The notes below the pieces were generated by a model. It had not been told where the DNA came from. It searched no databases and was given only the letters and a program-made list of their open reading frames with translations. Positions 10,660-20,582 of a stretch of 64,000 nt of DNA are shown here, one piece after another. The position numbers and the translations under genes were made by a program. The DNA comes from Trichoderma breve (lineage: Eukaryota > Ascomycota > Sordariomycetes > Hypocreales > Hypocreaceae), in the NCBI RefSeq assembly GCF_028502605.1, contig NC_079233.1, positions 3,534,001 through 3,598,000 of the forward strand. The letters run 5' to 3'. How positions within the stretch are numbered: position 1 is the first letter of the stretch; every line of letters starts with the position of its first letter.

Positions 10660-11228
10660 TAAGAGCTTTCTATTACCTGCTAAAGTGCTATATGTAAAGG
10701 AAGTAATAAAGAGGGCAGTTTATGTAGGCAAGGATATTAGTATGAGTTTTCGAAAAATTAATCACTACTTATACTACAGCAGTTACAGATGCAGGCATTC
10801 TACATGTACTAGGTAGTTATTAGCGACCTTTCCACATGGGAAGTACCAGCCCAAGCAGGGTATGCGACGACTAGAATTGGGCATCAGTGAAGATTAATAC
10901 CTTGAGGTCTTTTAGACTAACAAATAATGGTGTAGGCACGCAAGCGCAGCCACTAAGCGGTGGAAGTCGTCGCACCGCGTGCCTGTCCGTGCGGCAAGCG
11001 ACCTAGTGTATAAGATCTGACAAGCTGGAGCAGGTCGAAGCTGTTGGTCAAGGAGACGGCAAGTTCGGTGGTTTGCTGCAGACGAGCAAGTGGGGGCCCA
11101 CCGGCCAGTAGAAACACTTCCAATGTTGGATTTTGTTCTTTGCCACACCCTCCGATCGGATAACGCTGAGTGGTCGAAGCCATCACAGGCTTCGCGGCCG
11201 CCGAGTCTTTGTAAACGATGAGGGCATG
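10660..11228. other. Intergenic region, no supported gene
   Basis: Between the truncated copy and the promoter of copy 3. Only short frames on the minus strand, without recognisable domains. No repeats of note. Confidence 0.5.
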
Positions 11229-11282
11229 TATAAGAAGGGGGCCCCAATATGAGCAATATTCTACTACTTCTCAATGAACATC
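11229..11282 (+). promoter_or_regulatory. TATAAGAAG plus CTTCTCAATGAACATC promoter module of copy 3
   Basis: TATAAGAAG at 11229-11237 and CTTCTCAATGAACATC at 11267-11282, 50 bp before the inferred ATG (11332). Conserved with 9777-9836 and 13905-13962 in order and spacing, consistent with a TATA box and transcription start region. Confidence 0.5.
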
Positions 11283-11331
11283 AATATTACCATCCAACGT
11301 CTCCTCCAGCCGGGCCTCCGAGCCATTTCGA

Positions 11332-12714
11332 ATGAGGAAAACAATGTCGGCCTACCTTGTCCACCTTGCGGGTGCGTCCATAGATGTTTTATTGTTCGGA
11401 GCGTCCTAACTGACCTTTTGTGTACCTGAATTAGGGGGTGCCCCAACTCGGCAGTCTTCTGTTAATTGTTGCAACACACACATTGGTGGCCATGGTGTGC
11501 CGCTTTATGAAACCCACTACTCATCCTCAGAGGAGAGTACGAGTGACTCGATCCCTAGCCTTGCTCATAGTGATGCTTCCACTGTCGTGTCGTGCATCAA
11601 AAGCCTTGGTGCCGATGCTGGCAACATTGATGAAAAAAATGGCAAAGCGATCAAGGAGACTTCTGACAACAGATGCTCTCTTCTTGGGCTCTCCGAGTCT
11701 GTGGACGACAAAGAGCTCTTCCGCCATGACAATAGCTTGGAACTAGATGATGATGGAGATCAAGCCGAGGGTGTCTTTGGGGCTATCAAACCCGATGACA
11801 CCGCTACAACCACCCAGGCTTCCATGCTCCTTCACAGATCGTGTGCCACTCAAGCACGCGCATGTGCTGAAGTGCGCATTGGTTTCGGGGGCCAAATATC
11901 ACGATGGCGCAGAGGCTCTGAACTTAGCTACGTCATCTGCGAGGAGAGCTTCCCGACACAGAACTCAGCGATGTTGGCAAAAGCTGCGATGCGAACAGCC
12001 ACCTCTATGTGGAAAGGCATTGGTGTGCGTTTTAGACAAGTTGAGCGCCACGATGAAGCTACATTCGCCGTTGTTTACGAAGACTCAAGCGAAGGTGTTT
12101 ATGCTGTCTCTTTCTTCCCACGGGCTTCAGGAGGCAAGTTAATCTTGTTTGAGTCAAGCCTGTCCAACACTGATTACCTGGCCAATATCTTGGTCCATGA
12201 AGTTGGTCACATTTTGGGTCTCAGGCATGAGTTTGCTGACGAAAGAGAACCTGAGCCGTCTATACTCATTGGACGCGAGAACACCAACTCAGTGATGAAT
12301 TACTTTAAGCAGTTGAGCAAATATCAAGTTACTGAAGAAGATCTCCAAGAGTTAGCAGAATTCTATGCATATGATGAAGGAGAGCTGTCAATCTCTGACA
12401 TCGATCCAAAGGTAAGGCCCTTTACTAGGGCACTCTGGCGAGGAGATGCATCGCTAGCCCTTACTGAACTTTGCTAACAAGAATGACAGACAAGGACTTT
12501 CTCTCCACTTTCCAATAGTGACCCTGTGTCTACAGTCAATTCGGCCGCTGTTGGCGCAACACATATAGCAACTTGCCCGGTTTTAAATCACCTGGCCGCC
12601 AACCCTGCACTGCTATACAGAATCTGTATCTTCATCTTCATATCCTTGATGCTATTTATACTGTCTATATTCTTTATCACATTGTTTCTCATTTTATTTG
12701 TTCACTTACATTAA
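11332..12714 (+). CDS. Tail-anchored metzincin-type zinc metalloprotease, copy 3
   Basis: Model: exon 11332-11371, phase-1 intron 11372-11434 (GTGCGT...CTAAC...TTAG), exon 11435-12411, phase-0 intron 12412-12489 (GTAAGG...TTGCTAAC...GACAG), exon 12490-12714; 413 residues. The start is supported by one-to-one alignment of its 13 first-exon codons with the truncated copy at 10007. The in-frame codon at 11497 is GTG, not a usual fungal start. Features are an acidic Ser-rich N-terminus, the Cys-x6-Cys pair, HEVGHILGLRHEFAD (H268, E269, H272, H278) and the Met-turn SVMNY. Without splicing, the frame would end at 12477. Spliced, it gains 74 residues whose last 30 or so are almost purely Ile/Leu/Phe, a strong C-terminal membrane segment. 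No N-terminal signal is seen. It is probably a tail-anchored protease; substrate and organelle are unknown. Confidence 0.78.
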
Positions 12715-13904
12715 ACTATCCTCCATTTTGTTTTATTCCTTAGAAGGATTCGGCGCTGGCGCCTAATTCAGGAAGGCTTTGGACATGGTAACGAATAGAT
12801 GGTGTTGTCTAGACTCTGGGTTTTTGGGCAGCCCGTTCTCCAGAGAATGCTGCCCTTAGAAATTCATGATTTTATGATAGAACGGCTCAATGAGAAAAAA
12901 AAAACGTCGCTCGCTGGTTCATGCTTGAGTGAAAAGTGGAAAGCCATTGTAGTGAGATACCATGGGTACTATACTACTACTGCAGCCCACAGGTTTTACT
13001 TCATGCGTTTCTTGTGCGCCTGTTCTTGTGAGTGCGCTCATTTAGCCCCAGCTTACGACTCCGGTCCGCGGAGCCACGCCGATGTTGTTTGAAGATATAT
13101 CATGGCTGATTACTTGCAGCATAAGTAGGTAGTCTAGCTTATACCACTTACTCATTGGGAAGTTTTGCGCCTAGTTTAAGTGCCTTATATAACGTCCTAA
13201 TAAAGAAAATAATTGTTGTGATAAGACGCCTGTCACAATAAATAAGTAATCCCAGTCGTCCTCAGATGTGGCTTCTACCTCCGGCATAACCATAGCATTT
13301 CACCAATCATGGGGCGAGGAGAATGAGGCAACATATCAGTACCTCATATACAACTAGTATGAGAACGCCACCTTGCTACCTAGTATATAATGATGCATTG
13401 ACAGAGAATGCAGTGCCACCTACTCAGGGAAGACGTACAGGGTCCATACCTCTGGGACAGGTAGTGTGGCCTGCGAGCCCTGAGACACTTGATATGTTTG
13501 ATGTTTGCTTGAGACTAGATTACCAAACCCGCTGAGCGTTACCTCCCAGGTACCTGTTCCCTAGCCGCCGCGGGTCCCCAGATGTGCCGTTGGCGGATTC
13601 TCGCGGGGGCCTGGCCGCTGACTTTAGCTGCGCTCCGTGCGAAGAATCCGTGCGAACGACGTTTTGTCGTTGTTGGGACTACACTGCCCAACCCGCCAAC
13701 TGTGCCTAGAGTTTTATTGGAGAACGAACCAATGAGCCAATGAGCGGTGTCGGGCTTTGGGCTGGATTCTCGGTCGAACTAAGCAACGCAACGGCATGAG
13801 GGAGGGCTGGGCAAGTTTTTGAGAGGTTCAAACCTGGATCCATCTTGGGGTCGGAGGACCGACCCACTTCGTGCTGGAATATCGCATCTTGCAGTGCAAT
13901 AGAA
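12715..13904. other. Intergenic region between protease copies 3 and 4
   Basis: It begins with the 3' flank of copy 3, including a GGATTCGGCGCTGGCGCC stretch weakly similar to the 3' flank of copy 1. A GC-rich segment follows at about 13540-13700. Short frames only; no gene supported. Confidence 0.5.
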
Positions 13905-13962
13905 TATAAGAAGAGGTGCTCGTCCAAGTGAAACAATGCTCTGGCCTTTCTCATGGAACATC
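13905..13962 (+). promoter_or_regulatory. TATAAGAAG plus CTTTCTCATGGAACATC promoter module of copy 4
   Basis: TATAAGAAG at 13905-13913 followed 40 bp later by CTTTCTCATGGAACATC. This is the third occurrence of the module found before copy 3 and the truncated copy. The ATG of copy 4 (14072) lies about 110 bp further on. Confidence 0.45.
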
Positions 13963-14071
13963 CTTAGCATCATCTTTTATCGTATCTCTACGTGACTGAG
14001 CTCTTTAATAAACCACTAAACAACCGACTGATACAAGCAAGACAGTTTTAACGTCAACTATCTGCTTCCCC

Positions 14072-15430
14072 ATGATTCGATATGCCACAAGCAGGCTACA
14101 TATTTCGAATATCCCCAAGCCATCTTTGGTGACAAAAATAATAGCGACACCTCCTCGTATGGGAAATGCGTCCCTTTTCTTGCTAATGACACTAGTTCAG
14201 AACATATGCTAACTAATAGCTGATCTATCAGGATATACTATAGCTACACGGGCTTCTGCTGAATGCTCTGCTGTTAGTATTAGTGATGATGTCTCGCACT
14301 CTGAGTCCAGTCGCTCATTTTTAGAAAGAGACAGAGATATCTTGACCACAGTCAGTGATCATGATGCTGCTTCGATTGATGCGATGAGCTTCACAGCCAT
14401 CGATGATGTGAATGGCAACGTTGATCAAAACAACTGCACACTTTGTATGGAGGCTCTTGGACCAATATCCGACTCCGATTGCCGTACTCTATCAGCTCGC
14501 TGCCACACGCCATGCCGCTATCATCCTTCGTCGCAGATGGAGGAAGGTCAAGGCCAAGGTAAAGAGCTTTCACTGAGTACCGAGACGGTGGTTATCACCG
14601 CAGGTGCATTTCTTCGCCGGGCTACGGTCCCTCTTCACACAACAGTGGCTAAATATAGATGTGCCACCGAGACATATGGATGTACCGAAGTACGTGTTGG
14701 GCAAGGAGACTATATATCACGCTGGCTCAAAGGTTCCATCCTCACCTATACAGTTGATGCCGAGAGCTTCCCGACAATTGCCAACGCGACAGAGGTAAAA
14801 GAAGCGATGCAAAAAGCTACTGACGCGTGGGGGGACGTGTGGGGGAAGGTTGATGTGAGCTTTAAGTACCTGGAAGTCGATTACAACGGTTCAGCTACCT
14901 TCGTCGTGAGGTATAGTCCCGGCGAATGCGAAACTACCTATGCCATGGCCTTTTTCCCAGACGCATTGCCGAGGAAATCGCCGGCCAAATTGTTTGTGTA
15001 TGAGCTGGGCCTCTCTAAAGGCGCTTATCTAGCCAATATCTTTGCCCACGAAATAGGCCATATCATGGGGTTGCGGCATGAGTTTGCAGATGGAAAACAC
15101 AGAGAGGGAAGAGGATTCCACTGTGTCCTTTTTGGAAAGAAGAACCCTCTATCAATCATGAGCTATCAGGAAGATCTGGAAAACCTGCAAGTCACAGCGC
15201 AAGATTGCAGCGAGTTGAAAGCACTTTATGCATACGAGGGAGAAAAGTATAAAGGGCTACCGATACGTGATTACGATCCGATTCTACGTCAATGCATTTC
15301 CCGCGAAGAGACTCGTTGCAGCCATGCAATGAGGAAGCCGGGTCGCAAGTTCTCTGGCCGCAGTGCGCTGAGAAAATTGGACTCATTTATCTTTGCAACT
15401 TTTCACGACACCAAGCGGGCTACCATTTAA
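14072..15430 (+). CDS. Metzincin-type zinc metalloprotease, copy 4
   Basis: Model: exon 14072-14156, phase-1 intron 14157-14231 (GTATGG...CTAAC...ATCAG), exon 14232-15430; 427 residues. The in-frame codon at 14342 is TTG, and the frame is open back to the acceptor at 14231, so an upstream exon is needed. The phase-1 position matches copies 2 and 3. Features are a Ser/Asp-rich N-terminus, Cys-x6-Cys, HEIGHIMGLRHEFAD (zinc site from H301) and the Met-turn SIMSY. An extra stretch of about 10 residues follows the zinc site. The 3' end is uncertain. An alternative join 15288/15478 (donor GTCAAT, phase 1, frame kept) would replace the basic tail by a segment ending at 15710, which contains a hydrophobic stretch of about 25 residues (457 residues total). 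That intron would be 190 bp, longer than in the other copies, and the donor is weak. Confidence 0.68.
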
Positions 15431-15710
15431 CGCCTTTGACTATGCCCGCATGCCGCCTGTTTTCTTCTCACGATTAGCCCGCCAACATGATGATGATGCC
15501 ATGCAGAGCGACACCTTGTTATTTATGTGTCATGTAATTTGGCCAACTATTTGGACTTTCATTTTCTACCTTTCTTTTGTATCTCACTTGCCTAGTTCAT
15601 CATCTATTTCTTCTATTTTGGATATTCTTGGTTTGCATTCTACCTGTCTCAGCGACCGCGGGACAACCACCTGTTTAATATCAAGTTACGTTATAGAAGA
15701 TATTAGGTAA

Positions 15711-16442
15711 TATGCATTAGTTCTTTCTCACAAAATCGCAATTTGAACTTGCCTACATTGCGACCTGGTTTTCACAAGTGTCGCTGGTGGAATGCATAAA
15801 TAGGTATGAGTTACGGTCTTCGAACCGATTGGTTCTCAGGCCCTGAAGAACTCTTGTCATGCTCTTTAAGCTTTTATTCAACCTTTGCCAAAACCCCCTT
15901 TCGATGGATGCGGACAGGCGCCGGAGTTATACGGGCGGAATTGTAAGCAGACCAGCACACAAGCGCTCTATTTCCGACGCCCTTTCACTCCGTGTGGCAA
16001 ACGAGACTATCGATAACACTTTGGAGCCGCAACGACTCATAGTATATCAACCAGCTAATTCCGCGTTCCGCCCCTTCAAGTCATTCGCAGATGCAATTGT
16101 CGATCCTACACCGTCTCATTGGTGATTTCACGTCTGCAGCTGAGCGTGTGGGTTCACTGACAAGCTGCTCAAAGCTCGATGCTCAATCGATAAACTCTGG
16201 CTGACAAATGCTGCTCTTTCTCTCTCGATTGCCTCTCCCAGACATACAAAGATCCATTGAATAGTATACTGCCTGTTGTTTCTGTTATTCCGCTGCTCAA
16301 ACCCAGCCAAAGGAGAAGCATCTCACGCCTCGCGAGCTGCATTTCCGGGAATCCCGCTTATCTCCAGTTTCCCCCGTTCAACCAGGCGTTTGTCTCCCAC
16401 ATTTCTGTTTAGTCGTTCCTATCGTGAAACTCCGGCGCTCAG
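15711..16442. other. Intergenic region, boundary of accessory and ordinary sequence
   Basis: No gene supported. The only longer plus-strand frame (15859-16125) has no recognisable domain. From about 16.3 kb the sequence takes on the C/T-rich promoter character seen before the genes to the right. Confidence 0.5.
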
Positions 16443-18688
16443 ATGACCAACATCGGCAAGGCCTGCGAGGCGTGCCGGGTCCGGAAAACGAGATGTGACG
16501 GCAAGGAGCCGTGTGCCCGATGTCTCAACCGGAGCGTGTCGTGCGTCTATCGGGTCCGGACCAGGAACCGGCCTCGCAAGTCTCAGACGCCGGCAGCCGG
16601 CGCAGTCTCATCGTCCGGGGCTAGTAATACGGACGAGGCTCCGGCTCCGATCAATGTGGCCCCGGAGAGTCGGGACAAGCCAAAGGATGACAACAGCTGG
16701 GGCTTCCACGTCCACAGCGTAGCGGCCATCACCACTTCGCCGTCGTCCATCATCCAGCTGCATTATGGGCCTTCGTCCAACTTCTCCATGCTTCACTCCA
16801 TCTACAGACTCATCACAGGCATCCAGACTCCGCTGACACGGCGAGAAGAGGTGGCCCAAGTCGGCCCTGGACTCGACCTGTTCCAGAACCGACAGCTCTT
16901 CTTTGGTGATCTAGCTGATGGCAAGTCATGTACGATGGCCAACGACTACTCCGCCATGTTCCTGGATAGGGAGCTGTGCAACCGTGTGCTGGAGCGGTAC
17001 TTGGCAACGTTCTGGCATCTATTGCCCATCCTAACCAAGGAGGACTTCCGTCGCCGTGCGGAGCTTCTGTACTCTTCACCAGGGCTCTTCTCCTTCGACT
17101 CACCCGATGTTGTCGTCGTGATGCTGGCAATGGCCATTGGCGCATCCATCCTCGAGGAAGAAGCTTTGGCGCAATTCCTCTTCCAGCGGGCATCACAGGG
17201 AGCCGACAAGCTGGACGAACTAGTCAACATCCAAGCAATTCACATTCCTTTGTTACAAGCCCAGTTTCAACTCGAGAGGTCACGGCCGCACTCTGCGTTT
17301 TTGTACGTCGGCGTAGCGTCAAGAAAAGCCGTTGCAGCCGGTCTGCATAGGGGGATTAGCATTCGAGGGCAGATGAGAGATTGCTTACAACGGAGGTTGA
17401 CGTTTTGGAGTCTCTTCATCATGGAAACGTATGTACACTCACTTATTCATACTATCAGCCTCTCAAATGGTTTTACTGACATCCATCTCACAGCTGGGTT
17501 TGCTTCTGTCTCGGACGCCCGACCTCCATATCAGATCCGGGCTGCGGAGTCCCCGTGCCGGCGGAGGAAAAGTTCATCTTGGCGCTCGTTCGACTAGCAA
17601 GACTCGTTTCAAAGTGTGCGGCACGTATCTATAACCAGCATCACGAGTCGTTACTACACATGTGGAACGCGGCAACGGAGCTTCGCCATGAACTGCAGGC
17701 GTATGCGGAGGAGCAACTGTTTGATGTTCACCTCGACATTCAGGGAGAGCCAGGGACAGGAGAATGCGGATTTTGCAAGACTATCATCGCCTCAAGTACG
17801 CTGAAACTCGTCTCTACAATTATCATTAAAAACTAACAAGAGTTTGTCTTTAGTGTATCACCATGTTCAGCTGTTGATGTTCCGCCCGTTCCTTGTTCTC
17901 AGGGGCAAGCTCAGGACTCCTGCACCACAGGTTGGAGCCGAGTCATGCGACAAGCTCAGAGAACTTACATGGCTTGACACTGCGTGCGAGTATTGCGTTG
18001 AGCCAGCCCGCCAGATTATCAAGTACATCAACAAGTCGTGCGAGATCAACCACCTCTGCAAGGTACGCCCAAAAGCATCCCTTATCCCCAAGATAATCAG
18101 CTAACTCCATTCTTCCAGGAGGTCAAATATTTCTCCTTCTTCCTCGAGGGTGCCTGTTACGTCCTGGGCTTCGACATGCTCCAGGACAAGAGCAAAGTGG
18201 AAACTCACTTACCGTGGCTACACGTTGCCCTCGACTGTCTCTCCAGCATGACTCCCACCAACGAGGCATCCCCATCACAAACCCAGATCCTCATCAAGGC
18301 CATCAACCGCATCATCTGCACCGTCGTCCCGTCCTCCAACCCCTGCCGCGGAGTTGAGAGCCTCTGCGGAACCCCTCAATGCGCAGCTGCCGAGGCCGGT
18401 CTGCCGATGCACCCCAACAATCTGATGACGCCCTCCGACACTTCCGGCTCCGCGTACCCACCGTCTGTGCCGTCCATGTCTTTGACTTACTATGCTCCGA
18501 ATAGTGGACGGTCGTCTGCCGTGCCGTTTCAGCAGGCCGAGGGCCAGACCGCCGCGATGAGCATCCCGGGGGCTCAGGATCCGGATTTCGACTGGAGGAT
18601 GTTTGACGTGGAGACGCTCATGTCGATTGATCCGTTTGAGTTTATCTTGAATGCAAAGATGAATGAAGATGGGCAGACAGTATCATAA
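16443..18688 (+). CDS. Zn2Cys6 fungal transcription factor (first)
   Basis: Model: exons 16443-17428, 17494-17795, 17854-18062, 18119-18688; 688 residues. An N-terminal binuclear zinc cluster begins at residue 8 (C-EA-C-RVRKTR-C-DGKEP-C-AR-C-LNRSVS-C) and is followed by a basic RNRPRK linker. The middle of the protein matches the fungal-specific transcription factor domain. The join at 17428/17494 recreates the typical TWVCF-LGRP-SISD signature of that domain, which supports the splice. The C-terminal 150 residues are Ser/Pro-rich and end in an acidic stretch that could be an activation region (inference). It is a nuclear DNA-binding regulator; its target genes cannot be told from sequence. 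The downstream genes are an SDR and an oxidoreductase about 1 kb away. Confidence 0.85.
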
Positions 18689-19708
18689 AAGTTTTCTCTC
18701 CTCTTCTCTTCCTTTCTCTCCTTTTCTCTTCTTCAGTTTACTTTTTGCTACATGTACTTTTATCAGATTGGATGCCGATGCACGTGTACGCTACTCACAT
18801 GGGATATCAAGGGGAAAAGAAATATGGCGTTTTGGTATAATGGGACAATGGTAATATTGATTCAGCAAATATCTTGTATACACGATGACAAGTTGTCATT
18901 CATTTGAAGATAGGAATGCATAACCTTTTGGGCGTTCAGCTCATCTTGAAGATATCTCATTGACCATACCTACTGTGCCATTCATCTCTGCATATAAACA
19001 TTTTGTCTGCAACTGTCCTTATATCCATAAGGCCCATTCCCTCAAGAAGAAGAACCCCAGTAAATATCATAATCGAAACCACTCAAATGCCTGCAAACTC
19101 ATCACGCCACCTCGCGCCTAAGCAAGAAAACGCGAGCCAAGGCGGAAATACGGAGTTATGCGCATTACCTAAAGCTCATTATATCAGCCCCGCTCCCAAT
19201 TCAAACGCCTTCAATTCGCTCGATCCATCGCGCGCGCTTCTTACAGACCAAGATTGCGGAAAGCTGACCCCAAGTTCATGAATTGTCAGCCTCATAGTGG
19301 TGTATCTTACTGGTTAAAGGGTAGTAGCCTGGCTTTGAAATCACAAGGCTACGAAATCAGCCTCGTTTATGGCGTAACTTGGTGCCCCAAAGGAGTAATT
19401 ATATGGATCTGGAGACAGATAGATAGTTGCCCTTGCTTAGATAGAAGCGATCCTTTGATGCAAGGCGTTTGGAATCGATAAAGATGGGCTTACAAATGGT
19501 ATTGAGTGGGATGCTTTGATGAAACTGTAGAGTTGGATTGAAGTCGGAAGGAATGTGGGTGAGTTCAGTTCGTATAAGACTGTGGTGATGCTCAAAGAAA
19601 CACAAGAATCATCAACATACAACAACAACATCAACAAAACATTGTAACATCATCAAACACAGACAACCTTTCACAACACCACCATCAACACCACCACAAC
19701 TTCAAATA
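18689..19708. other. Intergenic region, 3' flank and promoter
   Basis: The first 200 bases are T/C-rich, as expected for a 3' untranslated region. The last 100 bases before 19709 are rich in CAACA/CATCA repeats, typical of a fungal 5' leader. Short frames in between are unsupported. Confidence 0.55.
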
Positions 19709-20496
19709 ATGGCTTCTAAAGGTATCGCTCTCATCCTCGGCGCCGGCTCCAACGTCGGCCAGGCCCTCTCCTCCACCTTCTCCCAAGCCGGATACAAAGT
19801 CGCCCTCGTCTCCCGCTCCGCCAAGCAATCCTCCTCCGCCACACAAGTCTCCATTCCCGCCGACCTCACAAACCCAGACTCCATCCCGCCCATCTTCGAC
19901 TCCGTCCGCAAGGCCCTGGGCGCCGACCCAAACATCGTCATCTACAACGCAGCGGGCCTCACTCCCCCCAGCGACAAGACGAACCCCTTTACTATTGACA
20001 TTGCAAAGTTTGAGAGTGACTTGAGGCTCATGAACACTTCGGCGTATGTTGCTGCTAGAGAGGCTGTTGCTGGCTTTGAGAAGCTTGACAAGTCGCTGTC
20101 AAAGGCGTTTATTTACACTGGTAACTGGTTGAATGCCGTTACCATGTCTAATCCAGTCTACACGACTCTGGGTAGCGGCAAGAGTGCCGCGGCTTCATGG
20201 ATTGGTGCTGCGAGTGTTCATTACAAGGAGAAGGGATACGGGTGAGTTTCCATATCCAACCCCCTTATGTATCAAAGCCCGGATGAACTAACATGTTATC
20301 GTGAAGCTTCTACTTTGCCGATGAGCGTACCCCTGAAGGAAAGGCCGTCGGCGGTGCCATTAACGGTCCCGCACATGCAGAAGTCTATCTTCAACTGGCT
20401 GACGGCAAGGTTGACGCCCCATGGCACACGACTTTTGTCGCCGGCAAGGGCATCGTCGACTTTCCCGAGACTCGCAAGGCCTACATTGACGCATAA
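19709..20496 (+). CDS. Atypical short-chain dehydrogenase/reductase
   Basis: Model: exon 19709-20241, intron 20242-20306 (GTGAGT...GTGAAG), exon 20307-20496; 240 residues. The Rossmann nucleotide-binding loop GAGSNVGQA lies at residues 11-19, followed by a VSRS segment at the second beta strand that could contact NADP phosphate. The structural YNAAG motif is present in place of NNAG. The canonical catalytic YxxxK is not seen: the region has Y-TTLGSG-K with a longer spacing. The protein may therefore be a divergent or non-catalytic SDR. Its stop lies 86 bp from the stop of the oxidoreductase on the other strand, so the two genes are convergent and do not share a promoter. Substrate unknown. 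Confidence 0.8.
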
Positions 20497-20582
20497 ATTG
20501 TCTTTGATATGAGTTGTTTTATAAAAGCCTATAACTATTGTATGTAGAAATCATAGCGGAATACTATTCTTTGAGATACATC

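Noticed and set aside
11497..11499. Start of protease copy 3 at 11497
   Set aside because: The codon is GTG. A spliced start at 11332 keeps frame and aligns codon by codon with the truncated copy.
14342..14344. Start of protease copy 4 at 14342
   Set aside because: The codon is TTG and the frame remains open upstream to an acceptor at 14231, so an upstream exon is more likely.
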